From Dokdonia sinensis (GTDB taxonomy: Bacteria > Bacteroidota > Bacteroidia > Flavobacteriales > Flavobacteriaceae): a DNA stretch of 64,000 nucleotides. This document shows positions 10,532 through 19,634 of the stretch, piece by piece. The notes below the pieces were generated by a model. It was not told the DNA's origin, did no database searches, and was given only the letters and a program-made list of their open reading frames with translations. Both the position numbers and the translations under genes were made by a program. How positions within the stretch are numbered: position 1 is the stretch's first letter; each line of letters opens with the position of its first letter. Location: NCBI RefSeq assembly GCF_003688895.1, contig NZ_REFV01000002.1, forward strand, positions 248,001 to 312,000. The letters are read 5' to 3'.

Positions 10532-12112
10532 CTAGTTTGTAATTTCTCTAATTTTATTGAGCATTGCATCGTCTTCGTTAACCATACGCTCAAAAGCAGT
10601 ATTGCCAAAAAGTTGCTGCGCCATAGTAGCTTTTAAGTATCTTTTATACTCAGCCATATATGCACGAGCACGCAAATTAATTTGTCTATACTGGGCGAAA
10701 GATATAAAATCTAGCACAATTTTGTCTGTTACAACAACCTCATTTTTAAATTGCTCCTCTGTCAGCTTATTGTAATAAGGTCTATCTTTCTCTAGTACGT
10801 CAAAAACAAAACGACTCATAAGCCCCTGTCGTAGGACATAATTGAGGTGTTCTATTTCATAGTCTGTGTTCTTCGGAACAAAAATATCTGGTATGATACC
10901 GCCGCCACCGTATACTATTTTGCCTAAAGGAGTTTTAAACATCAATGAGTCTGCTACTTTTATACTATCTATACTTCGCAGTTCGCCATTTTCATAGCGA
11001 TTTTTATAATCTTGAAAATAGGCATCATTCCCGTTCTCATAGGATTTCTGAATAGAACGCCCTGTAGGGGTATAATATCTAGCAATGGTAAGTCGTACTG
11101 CGCTACCATCTCCTAGTGCCATTTCTCTTTGTACAAGACCTTTTCCAAAGGATCTTCTACCTACAATAAGACCCTTATCATTATCTTGGAGAGCTCCAGC
11201 CACAATCTCACTAGCAGATGCAGAGTTTTCATTAATTAAAATAAATACTTCCCCGTCTTCAAAAATACCATCGTCCTCTGCATAGGTTTTATTTATCTTA
11301 CCTGTTTTATTTTTAGTAAATAGGATTAGTTTATCCTCTTCTAGAAACTCATCTGCAATTTTTTCTGCAGAAGAAATGTATCCTCCTGGATTATCACGTA
11401 GATCTAGTGTGAGTTGTGTTGCCCCTAGACGCTGTAATTTTTTTACTGCGATTATGAACTCGTCGTGTGTAGACTCTGCAAAACGGTTAATCTTAACATA
11501 GCCCATTTTATCAGTAAGCATATAAGCTGCAACCACACTAGAAAGAGGTACGCGGCCTCTTTTTACATCAAAAGTTATGAGATCATCTACTCCATCTCTC
11601 TTAACCTTAAGTGTTACTGGGGTATTTATTTTTCCTTTTAAGATACTGGAAAGGGAGTCATCAGAAATAGATCCGCCAAAAAGCGGGATGTTATCTGCAT
11701 ATACAATACGGTCACCTCCCTTTATGCCTGCGCGGTGACTAGGGCCTCCCTCTATGGCTTGAATAACGGCAATAGAATCTTTATAAGGATAAAAACTAAT
11801 TCCTATTCCCACAAAGTCGCCTTTCATACTCTCTTCAATATCTTGAAGTTCATCTTTAGGAATATATACCGAGTGAGGGTCTAAATTGTCTAAAATCCCG
11901 TTTACAGTAACATCTACAATACTGTCTGTGTCTACAGCATCTACGTATTCGTAGTCTATATAATCTATAAGGCGATTGAGTTTTTCTTTTTTTGCATTGC
12001 TAGAAAAAAGACCTCCATCTGCCTGGCCAAAATTGAGCTTACTGCCCAGCATTATCCCTAGGACAATCCCTATGGCAAATAGTAATGGAGTGTATTTTTT
12101 CTTTATTTTCAT
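10532..12112 (-). CDS. S41 family C-terminal processing peptidase (CtpA/Prc type)
   Basis: 526 residues with an N-terminal membrane anchor (about 7-25). A PDZ domain follows at about 85-170 (GIGISFYPYKDSIAVIQAIEGGPSHRAGIKGGD). The S41 protease core carries the Ser nucleophile in NENSASASEIVAGAL and the general-base Lys in GRRSFGKGLVQ. These proteases act in the periplasm, trimming or degrading proteins by recognition of the C-terminus. The start overlaps the stop of the dCMP deaminase gene by four bases, so the two are translationally coupled. Confidence 0.9.
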   Translation of the reverse strand: MKIKKKYTPLLFAIGIVLGIMLGSKLNFGQADGGLFSSNAKKEKLNRLIDYIDYEYVDAVDTDSIVDVTVNGILDNLDPHSVYIPKDELQDIEESMKGDFVGIGISFYPYKDSIAVIQAIEGGPSHRAGIKGGDRIVYADNIPLFGGSISDDSLSSILKGKINTPVTLKVKRDGVDDLITFDVKRGRVPLSSVVAAYMLTDKMGYVKINRFAESTHDEFIIAVKKLQRLGATQLTLDLRDNPGGYISSAEKIADEFLEEDKLILFTKNKTGKINKTYAEDDGIFEDGEVFILINENSASASEIVAGALQDNDKGLIVGRRSFGKGLVQREMALGDGSAVRLTIARYYTPTGRSIQKSYENGNDAYFQDYKNRYENGELRSIDSIKVADSLMFKTPLGKIVYGGGGIIPDIFVPKNTDYEIEHLNYVLRQGLMSRFVFDVLEKDRPYYNKLTEEQFKNEVVVTDKIVLDFISFAQYRQINLRARAYMAEYKRYLKATMAQQLFGNTAFERMVNEDDAMLNKIREITN

Positions 12113-12537
12113 ATGTGTATCTCAGGGAGATGTACTACTTCAACGCCGGCCTTTTGTAAAAATTCTATTCCGCTATTATCTTTATATGATTCTTTAAAAA
12201 CTACCCGCTTTATTCCTGCTTGATGTACTAGTTTGCTGCATTCCTTGCAAGGTGAGAGTGTAATATACAAAGTCGCTCCCTGACAGGACTGTGTAGATCC
12301 AGCTACTTTAAGTATTGCATTTGCCTCAGCGTGCAGGACATACCATTTTGTATACCCTTCACCATCCTCGCAAAAGTTTTCAAATCCAGTAGGTGTACCA
12401 TTGTAACCGTCAGAGATTATCATTTTGCCTTTTACAATAATAGCACCTACTTGCTTGCGTTTACAATAGGAGAGTTTACCCCACTCCTGTGCCATTCGGA
12501 GGTAAGCTTTGTCATATTTTGCTTGTTTATCTGGCAT
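12109..12537 (-). CDS. deoxycytidylate (dCMP) deaminase family protein
   Basis: 142 residues. The zinc-dependent cytidine/deoxycytidylate deaminase signature is complete: HAEANAIL gives the zinc His and proton-shuttle Glu, and LSPCKECSKLV gives the two zinc Cys. The protein resembles ComEB-type dCMP deaminases that make dUMP for thymidylate synthesis. It is the first gene of a tight operon with the S41 protease, a coupling with no obvious metabolic logic. A repeat palindrome lies upstream (12579-12598). Confidence 0.88.
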   Translation of the reverse strand: MPDKQAKYDKAYLRMAQEWGKLSYCKRKQVGAIIVKGKMIISDGYNGTPTGFENFCEDGEGYTKWYVLHAEANAILKVAGSTQSCQGATLYITLSPCKECSKLVHQAGIKRVVFKESYKDNSGIEFLQKAGVEVVHLPEIHI

Positions 12538-12578
12538 AAATTCTTTTAGAAAATAGAATAATGTGAATGGATTTTAGG

Positions 12579-12598
12579 TACGCTTTCGCGAAAGCATA
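12579..12598. repeat. genomic palindrome, one-base variant
   Basis: TACGCTTTCG then CGAAAGCATA; the inner 14-mer at 12582-12595 is exact. It lies in the gap between the dCMP deaminase start and the HupE-like gene stop, two same-strand genes. Confidence 0.85.
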
Positions 12599-12681
12599 AA
12601 AACAAGGGTCCACTCCTAAACGAATGTAAGGGGCTCATCTTTTAAAAACAATGTATTTGAATTTTTTTAACCAAAAAAGGT

Positions 12682-13269
12682 CTAAATGACACCAAAGGCA
12701 CCGAATAACATAGGAATTATCATACCCACAACAATTGCCGAAATTACCATCACCCAATCGCGTAGCGAAAATCGAAATAGAGATTGGCCTATAAAACTAA
12801 AAATGAGCACTACGATAACAATGACTAATTGAGCAACCTCAATACCCAATGTGTACTCAAGTAAGGGTAACAACTTATTTTCTGTGCTTGCGGTCATCAT
12901 TTTAAAATAAGTCGAGAAGCCTAGACCGTGTATAAGTCCAAAAAATAAGGTCGTAATAAGGTAAATGCCCACGCTTTCCTTACGCGCTTTCTTGCCGGCC
13001 GTAAAGATATTGTATAGCGCTGTGATGAGAATAGTAATAGGGATCAATAGTTCAATCCAGCTACTTTTTACAGAAACTACACCGTACGCGGAGAGTGCGA
13101 GTGCCAGCGTGTGACCTATCGTAAAAATGGTTACAAGTGTAACTAGCCGTTTCCAGTTAGAAAATAAGTACGGGACCGTGAGTACAATTAAAAAAAGAAT
13201 GTGATCGTAAGCCTTCCAGTCTAAAACGTGGTACAATCCTTCTTTAAAATAAAACCAAAAAGTGTCCAT
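12682..13269 (-). CDS. HupE/UreJ family membrane protein
   Basis: 195 residues with about six membrane helices. The family hallmark His residues within helices are visible as DHILFLIVL near residue 24, FTIGHTLAL and GLIHGLGFS. HupE/UreJ proteins are linked to nickel or cobalt uptake beside hydrogenase and urease genes, but no such genes occur here. Flavobacterial members are often stand-alone, so the transported substrate is uncertain. The gene has no close co-directional partner: 44 bp upstream is the stop of the hybrid kinase, which may read through into it. Confidence 0.8.
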   Translation of the reverse strand: MDTFWFYFKEGLYHVLDWKAYDHILFLIVLTVPYLFSNWKRLVTLVTIFTIGHTLALALSAYGVVSVKSSWIELLIPITILITALYNIFTAGKKARKESVGIYLITTLFFGLIHGLGFSTYFKMMTASTENKLLPLLEYTLGIEVAQLVIVIVVLIFSFIGQSLFRFSLRDWVMVISAIVVGMIIPMLFGAFGVI

Positions 13270-13312
13270 GATTATAATTTAGGGTAGGATCAAATGTAAA
13301 CAATATTGGGAA

Positions 13313-14866
13313 TTATGACACCCCTTGGCCCTTACGTTTATAGCGTTGAATTAATTTTTCCATCGTCTGAAAAAGCTCTCGCTCATCTATAGGTTTTATA
13401 AGATATCCATTCATTCCTACTTCTTTACTCTCTTCTATATCTTCATCAGAGCATCTAGCGCTCAAAGCAATGATGGGAATTTTACTTATGTGTTTATTTT
13501 TATGATTGCGTATACGTGCGGTTGCATCAAATCCGTCCATTATAGGCATCGTGAGGTCCATCAGGATTAAATCATATTTGTAGTGGTCCAGTAATTTTAA
13601 AACATGCTCTCCGTTTTTTGCAATATCAAGGCTATAGTCGGGGTGGTCTGCAAAAATGCGCATGAGTAATAACTGATTTACTTCTATGTCTTCGCCTAAA
13701 AGTACGCGATATTTAGAGTTTTTAGACTCCTTACTTTTAGATGTTCGTGACCTAAGTTTTTTCTCTGCTTTTTGATCGTGGGAGACACCTGCTTCTACCG
13801 TAAATCTAAAAATACTTCCTTTTCCTTTTACACTTTCAACCTCTATTTTACCTTCCATTAGCTCAGAAAGCTGTTTTACGATGCTGAGCCCGAGACCTGT
13901 CCCTCCAAAAAGACCTCTTTTTTCTAGTTGTGTAAAACTTTCAAATATAGTCGTAACATTCTCTGCGTCTATACCTATTCCAGTATCTTTAACTTCAAAA
14001 ACTATAGGAATTTTACGTCTATTTTTTGATGGGGTAGTTACACTAAATGTAATATTTCCTACTTGTGTATACTTTATGGCATTGTCCAGTAAATTAACTA
14101 AAACCTGATTGAGGCGTAGTCTGTCTAAAACGATAAATCGAGGAAGTGATTCTCCTCTTTCAAATTGAAATGTTATACGTTTTTCTTCAGCTTGAATTTG
14201 ATGTGCTTTTACAAGTTCGTCTAGAAGTAAGTGAAGATTAAAGCGTTTGTTTTTTATTTCTAACCTTCCCGCTTCTATTTTAGAAATATCTAAAAGATCA
14301 TTCACTATTGACTTGAGATTCTCTGATGAACTTTTTACAATATTCACAAGATCAAGTTGTTCTCTATTAAGCCCTGTATTTTGTAACACCTGAATAAAAC
14401 CTACAATGCTATTTAAAGGAGTTCTTATCTCGTGGCTTACATTTGCGAGAAATTTATTTTTGAAACCCCGCTGTACTTGAAGTTCGTTATTAAGCTCCTG
14501 GGCAATGTTAAAGTCTATTATAGATTCATTTCTTGCTTGCTTAATTTTATGTACACTCTTGTAGTGTTCAGTAAAATCAATTAAAAAAAGTGCAACCTGC
14601 CCTGATTTCCTATAAATCTTAGTTTTTATATCAAAAAAGTAATTTTTTCCTAAGTTTTCTATCTGAACACAGTAGAAATAGTTTTCATCTAAGGGTTCTT
14701 CCAAAAGGTTTGAAATGGTGTAGAAGAAAGGGTGTACGCTTGTCAAGTAATTTCCTGTGGGAATGCTCAGGATATTATTGTCAGATTGTAAAACTCTACT
14801 TTCCGTATCTGAAACAATAATCTGCGTGGTATTTTTAACAAAATCTTTTCTTAGTTCTTCAATCAT
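13313..14866 (-). CDS. hybrid sensor histidine kinase / response regulator of the GTPase cluster
   Basis: 517 residues, soluble. An N-terminal PAS-like sensing region spans about 1-105. A HisKA dimerisation helix follows with phospho-accepting His145 in LANVSHEIRTPLNS. The HATPase domain has the N box (LLDNAIKYT), G1 (DTGIGID) and G2 (GGTGLGLSIV). A receiver domain at about 390-505 has Asp in LILMDLTMPIMDGF, with the usual acidic pair (GEDIE) and Lys (LIKPIDE). There is no output domain, so signalling must pass to another protein. The start overlaps the GTPase stop by eight bases, which argues that the kinase works with it. Confidence 0.9.
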   Translation of the reverse strand: MIEELRKDFVKNTTQIIVSDTESRVLQSDNNILSIPTGNYLTSVHPFFYTISNLLEEPLDENYFYCVQIENLGKNYFFDIKTKIYRKSGQVALFLIDFTEHYKSVHKIKQARNESIIDFNIAQELNNELQVQRGFKNKFLANVSHEIRTPLNSIVGFIQVLQNTGLNREQLDLVNIVKSSSENLKSIVNDLLDISKIEAGRLEIKNKRFNLHLLLDELVKAHQIQAEEKRITFQFERGESLPRFIVLDRLRLNQVLVNLLDNAIKYTQVGNITFSVTTPSKNRRKIPIVFEVKDTGIGIDAENVTTIFESFTQLEKRGLFGGTGLGLSIVKQLSELMEGKIEVESVKGKGSIFRFTVEAGVSHDQKAEKKLRSRTSKSKESKNSKYRVLLGEDIEVNQLLLMRIFADHPDYSLDIAKNGEHVLKLLDHYKYDLILMDLTMPIMDGFDATARIRNHKNKHISKIPIIALSARCSDEDIEESKEVGMNGYLIKPIDERELFQTMEKLIQRYKRKGQGVS

Positions 14867-15353
14867 TCTTAAGCACTTGCGCTGCTACGTTTTCAAACAG
14901 CTGTTCGACATTCTCTCCAGTTTTTGCACTTGAAAGATAGTCAGGCTTGATATTTTGACTTAAAAGATTTTCCTGAAGTATATTGGCATCGACTAAATCC
15001 ACTTTATTGCCGATGATATGCACAGGAACGTGTGGATACTTCTCACTTAAGTGTTCTAAATTATACTTAAGGTCACTATAAGTAACCTCTCTCGAAGCAT
15101 CAAATACGTATATAAATGAAGCTGCTCCCATTAGATAAGAAGGTCTGTATTTTGTAAAGTCGTCTGTACCCTCTACATCCCAAATAATAAGTGTTACCTG
15201 CTCACCGGCAATACTTACTTCTTTTTTCATTATATGAACCCCTATGGTCACAATATAGTTTTCAGAAAACGTATCCTCTACGAATCTCCGAAGTAATGAA
15301 GATTTACCTACTCCAAAATGACCTAATAAGACAATTTTCTTAGATACGCTCAT
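14859..15353 (-). CDS. Ras-like small GTPase
   Basis: 164 residues, a single small G domain. G1 is GHFGVGKSSLLRRF, a G2 threonine region is SENYIVTIGVHI, G3 is WDVEGTDDF, G4 is GNKVDLVD and G5 is SSAKTG. It resembles the eukaryotic Rab/Ras layout more than Era/Obg-type bacterial GTPases. In the switch II segment the residue equivalent to the catalytic Gln of Ras is Thr (DVEGT), which suggests slow hydrolysis without a partner. No lipidation motif is visible. It overlaps the longin/roadblock-like gene by 14 bases upstream and the hybrid kinase by eight downstream. Confidence 0.9.
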   Translation of the reverse strand: MSVSKKIVLLGHFGVGKSSLLRRFVEDTFSENYIVTIGVHIMKKEVSIAGEQVTLIIWDVEGTDDFTKYRPSYLMGAASFIYVFDASREVTYSDLKYNLEHLSEKYPHVPVHIIGNKVDLVDANILQENLLSQNIKPDYLSSAKTGENVEQLFENVAAQVLKND

Positions 15354-16143
15354 CTGTAAAATATTCCTTTAGTTTTCTGTTAAATTGATTGGGTCGGATT
15401 AAATCATCCTCATTAATAACAAATTGAGCAAAGTCTAGAAGAACATCCTCCAGTTTGCTCTTATACTCATCATCATAAATACCCGTAAGTACAACCGCAA
15501 TATAATACTTTGAAAAGTTTTGGAGATGAATTGTGAATAATTCGTAATCTATACGCTCTAACATCATTTCCTTCTCTCCAGTAAAGGCATCCTCTACAAA
15601 ACTCTTTATGGCTGTGAGCATTCCTGCAACCATATCCTCGTCCATTCTCTGGGTTTTAGAATAGTTTGCCTTAAGCAATCCAGAGCCTTTCTCAATAACC
15701 ATTATCTGTTCTATACGAGCTCTATATAGCTCGGCCATGAGAGCTGCTGCATTTTTCTGATGGTCATTTTTGCTGTTAAACCAGTTTTTAAACGAGAATG
15801 TCTTATTTAATTTCTGGTTTATGTCATCGTTTAGTTTTTTAATTTCTGCTTGAACGTACTTCTTGATCATTTTTCCCATAACGGGATATAGTGCCTCTGC
15901 AACCGCATCTTGGGATTTTTTGATTTCCGTTTTAAGAGTTTCGGTAATGGTAGGTCCTAGTGTTTTTGGGATTTCCTGAACAAACGCATTCAGTCGAGCA
16001 TCCATAAGAGGATTTACTCTCTCTGAAAGATGTTCTTGTTTGTCTTCGAGAGCTTTAATTTTTTTGTAAACGTCTTTCTCTGGCTTTTGCTCATCTGTGA
16101 GTAAAAGTTCCTTTAAGATTTCTAGACGTTCGTCAGTAGTCAT
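15340..16143 (-). CDS. coiled-coil protein with a C-terminal longin/roadblock-like domain
   Basis: 267 residues. The N-terminal half (about 1-120) is helical and charged, with coiled-coil character. The C-terminal half begins VIEKGSGLLKANYSKTQ and continues DEDMVAGMLTAIKSFVEDAF, then strands ELFTIHLQNFSKYYIAVVLTG. That order (two strands, long helix, strands) is what roadblock/longin domains show, and such domains are the usual GAP or scaffold partners of small GTPases. The domain call is my inference from pattern and context, not a profile match. The overlap with the GTPase gene supports partnership. I see no signal peptide, so the protein is probably cytoplasmic. Confidence 0.6.
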   Translation of the reverse strand: MTTDERLEILKELLLTDEQKPEKDVYKKIKALEDKQEHLSERVNPLMDARLNAFVQEIPKTLGPTITETLKTEIKKSQDAVAEALYPVMGKMIKKYVQAEIKKLNDDINQKLNKTFSFKNWFNSKNDHQKNAAALMAELYRARIEQIMVIEKGSGLLKANYSKTQRMDEDMVAGMLTAIKSFVEDAFTGEKEMMLERIDYELFTIHLQNFSKYYIAVVLTGIYDDEYKSKLEDVLLDFAQFVINEDDLIRPNQFNRKLKEYFTDERI

Positions 16144-16163
16144 AGGCAGATTGCAAGAAGTAA

Positions 16164-16517
16164 TTATGCCTTGATATTCTCTCCTAGACGAATCAGCATA
16201 TCACCTAGACTGTCTCTGCTTACTTTACGATTATCAAGGTCTTGTGCCTTATCGTGCAGCGCTTGCTCAAGGTCAGAAATACGTATATTTACATCAGTAC
16301 TTAAATTATCTACTGCTGTCATTATTTCCTTGCGGGCATCATCTACATACTCCATAAGCTCTTCACGCTTATTTGCTATGTCCGTTTTTAGGGTATCAAA
16401 CTCGTGATTGTATTCTTGAATATTTTCTCCAAAGATGAGATTTTTAATCGCCTCTATCTTAGAATTTGCAGCAGCGTCTTGAACTGGTTCGCTTGCTCCT
16501 TTTGCCTTTTTAGCCAT
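16164..16517 (-). CDS. predicted coiled-coil protein, first gene of the GTPase cluster
   Basis: 117 residues, no membrane segment. After a low-complexity basic and Ala-rich N-terminus (about 1-20) almost the whole protein is predicted helix with heptad-like spacing (DTLKTDIANKREELMEYVDDA, then VRISDLEQALHDKAQ-like segments). It has no enzyme motif. It lies 20 bp ahead of the longin-like gene and after the terminator of the fructose-bisphosphatase gene, so it is probably the first gene of the four-gene unit. A scaffold or adaptor role is inferred only. Confidence 0.65.
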   Translation of the reverse strand: MAKKAKGASEPVQDAAANSKIEAIKNLIFGENIQEYNHEFDTLKTDIANKREELMEYVDDARKEIMTAVDNLSTDVNIRISDLEQALHDKAQDLDNRKVSRDSLGDMLIRLGENIKA

Positions 16518-16553
16518 AATTTGGTCGGTGCTTGATTGTCAACTCTCAAATAT

Positions 16554-16578
16554 AAAAAAAATACAGCCTTAAAGCTGT
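16554..16578 (-). terminator. weak intrinsic terminator after fructose-bisphosphatase gene
   Basis: On the minus strand a short ACAGC / GCTGT stem with a six-base loop runs into T-rich sequence. It would separate the bisphosphatase gene from the GTPase cluster. Confidence 0.5.
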
Positions 16579-16586
16579 TTCAAACA

Positions 16587-17591
16587 CTATGAATTACTCA
16601 TAAAGGACTCTGCCTTCTCCACCATAAGTCTACTGCCACAAAAGAATGGAACTCGCTCATGTAGCTCTGTAGGTTTTAAGTCTAGAATCGGAGTAAAACC
16701 ATCACTTGCTTTTCCTCCGGCTTGTTCTGCAATAAAGGCCATAGGATTACATTCATAAAGTAAACGCAATTTGCCGTTCATCGCTTTAGAACTTTTGGGA
16801 TAGATATAAATTCCACCTTTAATCATGTTACGGTGTATATCAGAAACTAAGGAACCTATATATCGCGAGGTGTATGGACGATTTTCTGCTTCCTCTTGAC
16901 AATACTTAATGTACTTTTTTACACCATTTGGAAAGTGATTATAGTTTCCTTCATTTACAGAATAAATATTTCCCATATCGGGAAACTGCATATTGGGATG
17001 TGATAAATAAAAGGTTCCTATTGCAGGATTGAGTGTAAAGCCATTTACTCCGTGCCCCGTGGTATATACAAGCATTGTGCTTGTACCATAAATAATATAT
17101 CCCGCGGCGACCTGATTGCGTCCAGGTTGCAAAAAATCTTCTAAAGTAACTGGAGAACCAGGAGGTGTCACACGTCTATAAATAGAAAATATAGTACCTA
17201 CAGAAACATTTACATCAATGTTTGAAGAACCGTCTAGTGGGTCCATCAGGACAACATATTTATTCTTGTGGTCCTCTCCTTGCCCTTCAATGGTAATAAA
17301 ATCATCATTCTCCTCACTAGCAATCCCACATACAATATTTCTATTTGTAAGGGTGGATATGAAGGTGTTGTTTGCCATCACATCTAGTTTTTGCTGGTCT
17401 TCACCCTGAATGTTTGTTTCTCCTGCGGCCCCTACAATGTCTACGAGTCCCGCTTTGTTTACTTCGTGGTTAACGACTTTTGCTGCAAGCCTTATAGAAT
17501 TGATAAGTCTTGAAAGTTCGCCAGAGGAATATTGAAATTCCGATTGATTTTCAATAATGAACTCCCCTAAAGTTTGATTTTTTCGTGACAC
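16587..17591 (-). CDS. fbp: class 1 fructose-1,6-bisphosphatase
   Basis: About 334 residues, the usual length. The protein hydrolyses fructose-1,6-bisphosphate to fructose-6-phosphate in gluconeogenesis. The metal-binding signature [20 protein letters not shown] is intact, and the N-terminal TLGEFIIEN and [14 protein letters not shown] segments are typical. The longest open frame begins at a TTG at 17618 that would lie inside the promoter-like element at 17616-17623. I therefore prefer the GTG at 17591, giving [11 protein letters not shown], close to the family N-terminus. Confidence 0.95.
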   Translation of the reverse strand: MSRKNQTLGEFIIENQSEFQYSSGELSRLINSIRLAAKVVNHEVNKAGLVDIVGAAGETNIQGEDQQKLDVMANNTFISTLTNRNIVCGIASEENDDFITIEGQGEDHKNKYVVLMDPLDGSSNIDVNVSVGTIFSIYRRVTPPGSPVTLEDFLQPGRNQVAAGYIIYGTSTMLVYTTGHGVNGFTLNPAIGTFYLSHPNMQFPDMGNIYSVNEGNYNHFPNGVKKYIKYCQEEAENRPYTSRYIGSLVSDIHRNMIKGGIYIYPKSSKAMNGKLRLLYECNPMAFIAEQAGGKASDGFTPILDLKPTELHERVPFFCGSRLMVEKAESFMSNS

Positions 17592-17615
17592 AAGGCTATT
17601 TTTTTGCTGTTTGCG

Positions 17616-17645
17616 CAAAAATAGATTAATTCCGCGTTACTACAA
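17616..17645 (-). promoter_or_regulatory. Bacteroidota-type promoter of fbp
   Basis: On the minus strand TTG (17645-17643), 19 bases, then TATTTTTG (17623-17616), matching TTTG-N19-TANNTTTG. The predicted transcript would start around 17609, some 18 bases ahead of the GTG start. Confidence 0.5.
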
Positions 17646-17707
17646 CGTTTTCGTAAACTAATACTCCGCATATTTCTATAATTTAGCACAGCGATAAAAT
17701 TTAAGTT

Positions 17708-18187
17708 ATGGGTTTTACAATTAGAAAAGCACAACCAGCAGATATGCCCGCAGTTTTGGAGCTTATTACAGAGCTCGCTGTTTTTGAGAAAGAACCCGAT
17801 GCCGTAAAGATTAATGCACAAACGCTTGTAGACTCAGGTTTTGGAGAAAATCGGCTTTTTACTTGTTTTGTGGCAACGCTAGGTGATAAAATTGTGGGAA
17901 TGGCATTGGTATATTTTAGATTTTCTACTTGGGCAGGTAAATCTTTGCACCTAGAAGACCTTATTGTAAAACAGGAACATCGCGGTAAGGGAATAGGCAA
18001 AGGACTTTACGATCAAGTGATGTTGTATGGAGCACAGGAAGATGTAAAACGTGTAGAGTGGGTTGTTCTAGACTGGAATAAAGAGGCCATAGATTTTTAT
18101 GATCGTAGCGGTGCTCAGTTTCTCAAGGATTGGTATCTCGTGCAGATGGATGATGATCGTTTAAAAAAGTATGTAAAACAATTATAA
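17708..18187 (+). CDS. GNAT family N-acetyltransferase
   Basis: 159 residues with a complete GNAT fold. It starts GFTIRKAQPADMPAVLELI. The acetyl-CoA loop is VKQEHRGKGIGKGLYDQV (R/Q-x-x-G-x-G/A), followed by VLDWNKEAIDFYDRSGAQ near the end. It resembles diamine/thialysine acetyltransferases (SSAT type) in the LEDLIV and FLKDWYLVQMDDD segments, but the substrate is not certain. It is divergent from fbp and followed by a repeat palindrome. Confidence 0.85.
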   Translation: MGFTIRKAQPADMPAVLELITELAVFEKEPDAVKINAQTLVDSGFGENRLFTCFVATLGDKIVGMALVYFRFSTWAGKSLHLEDLIVKQEHRGKGIGKGLYDQVMLYGAQEDVKRVEWVVLDWNKEAIDFYDRSGAQFLKDWYLVQMDDDRLKKYVKQL

Positions 18188-18196
18188 GGTTTTAGT

Positions 18197-18218
18197 TTAC
18201 GCTTTCGCGAAAGCGTAA
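18197..18218. repeat. 22-bp genomic palindrome, perfect copy
   Basis: Perfect copy 10 bp after the acetyltransferase stop and 86 bp before the aspartokinase start. Confidence 0.9.
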
Positions 18219-18304
18219 CAACTCAAATTAAAGTAGATAATAGTACATCCTAATTTATAAGTCATACTACAATAAATTTTGCAAAAGCAACTTAATCAAA
18301 TCAA

Positions 18305-19555
18305 ATGCAAATATTCAAATTTGGAGGAGCATCAGTAAAAGATGCCGAGGGAGTAAAAAATGTATTGCAGGTTCTATTAACCACTGGAACCACAGAAAAA
18401 CTTGTCGTTATCTCTGCAATGGGAAAAACGACAAATGCAATGGAAGACGTAATTCACGCTTATTTTGGTGATAAAACTACGGTGCCAGCTCAAATCCATA
18501 AATCTATAACCTATCATCAAGAAATTTTAGACGGCCTATTTCCTAAAGGTCACGCAGTATACGACCGCGTTAAAGAACTTTTTGGCGAACTTAAAGGGTT
18601 TCTTGCTTGGAATAAATCACCCAAATACGACTTTGTTTATGACCAAGTTGTAAGTTACGGGGAGCTCATTTCTACAACAATGGTAAGTACATACCTTAAT
18701 GAAAACGGTCTGCAAAATAATTGGATTGATGCTAGAGATCTAATACAAACGGACGATAGTTATCGTGATGCGCGTGTAGATTGGGATGCAACACAAAAAG
18801 CGATAAAAGAAAAGGTAAACCTTAAAGCACTATCCATCACACAAGGGTTTATAGGATCAGACAGTAATAATTTTACTACAACGTTAGGGCGGGAGGGATC
18901 AGATTATTCTGGAGGAATATTTGCTTATTGCCTTAATGCCGAGAGTCTGACCATTTGGAAGGACGTTCCTGGTGTTCTTAACGGAGACCCAAGAGTTTTT
19001 GAAAACACAGAACTCCTCCATCAGATTTCCTATGAGGAAGCTATTGAGCTTGCATTTTACGGAGCCTCTGTAATCCATCCCAAAACGCTACAACCCCTAC
19101 AACGTAAGGAAATTCCATTATTTGTAAAATCATTTATTAATCCTACAGAAAGAGGAACAGCAGTAAGTAAAGGTCAAACTCTTGTTCCGCACGTGCCATG
19201 TTATATCGTTAAGAAGGGTCAAGTTTTAATATCGCTGTCTTCACTAGATTTTTCATTTATGATGGAAGATAATATAGGCGAGGTTTTTAAATTACTGGCA
19301 AAATATAAAATGAAAGTAGATCTCATACAGAACTCTGCCATCAGCTTTTCAGTCTGTGTAGATAATAAGTTTAAACATTTAGATGAGTTAGTAAATCACC
19401 TCAAAGGGAAGTTTAAGGTACAGACAATAGAGGGAGTATCCCTTTATACCATAAGGCACTTTACGCCAAAGGTGCTCGATATTTTTCAAAAAAATAGAAC
19501 AGTCCTACTCAAACAAGTTGCTCAAAACACCGTGCAACTTGTGACACAAAACTAA
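18305..19555 (+). CDS. lysC: aspartate kinase
   Basis: 416 residues. The N-terminal amino-acid kinase domain starts IFKFGGASVKDAEGVKN, containing the KFGGxS motif. TLGREGSDYSGGIFAY and WKDVPGVLNGDPR supply substrate and ATP contacts. A C-terminal ACT-type regulatory region starts near residue 305 (VLISLSSLDFSFMMEDNIGEVF). The enzyme makes aspartyl phosphate for lysine, threonine and methionine synthesis, and the ACT region suggests feedback control. The monofunctional length shows it is not fused to homoserine dehydrogenase. No other biosynthetic partners lie next to it. Confidence 0.93.
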   Translation: MQIFKFGGASVKDAEGVKNVLQVLLTTGTTEKLVVISAMGKTTNAMEDVIHAYFGDKTTVPAQIHKSITYHQEILDGLFPKGHAVYDRVKELFGELKGFLAWNKSPKYDFVYDQVVSYGELISTTMVSTYLNENGLQNNWIDARDLIQTDDSYRDARVDWDATQKAIKEKVNLKALSITQGFIGSDSNNFTTTLGREGSDYSGGIFAYCLNAESLTIWKDVPGVLNGDPRVFENTELLHQISYEEAIELAFYGASVIHPKTLQPLQRKEIPLFVKSFINPTERGTAVSKGQTLVPHVPCYIVKKGQVLISLSSLDFSFMMEDNIGEVFKLLAKYKMKVDLIQNSAISFSVCVDNKFKHLDELVNHLKGKFKVQTIEGVSLYTIRHFTPKVLDIFQKNRTVLLKQVAQNTVQLVTQN

Positions 19556-19634
19556 TTATAGATGGTCTTTGTAAGGACACCACCGCAAAAAAATGCATAA
19601 TCGCTATATTTGCCTACTTAACTTATAAATCAAT

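Noticed and set aside
12682-13269. Hydrogenase or urease accessory cluster
   Set aside because: HupE-like protein stands alone; no hydrogenase or urease gene is in the window.
17701-18000. Antisense reading frame over the acetyltransferase gene
   Set aside because: It is the shadow of a well-supported GNAT gene on the plus strand; the antisense protein has no recognisable motif.
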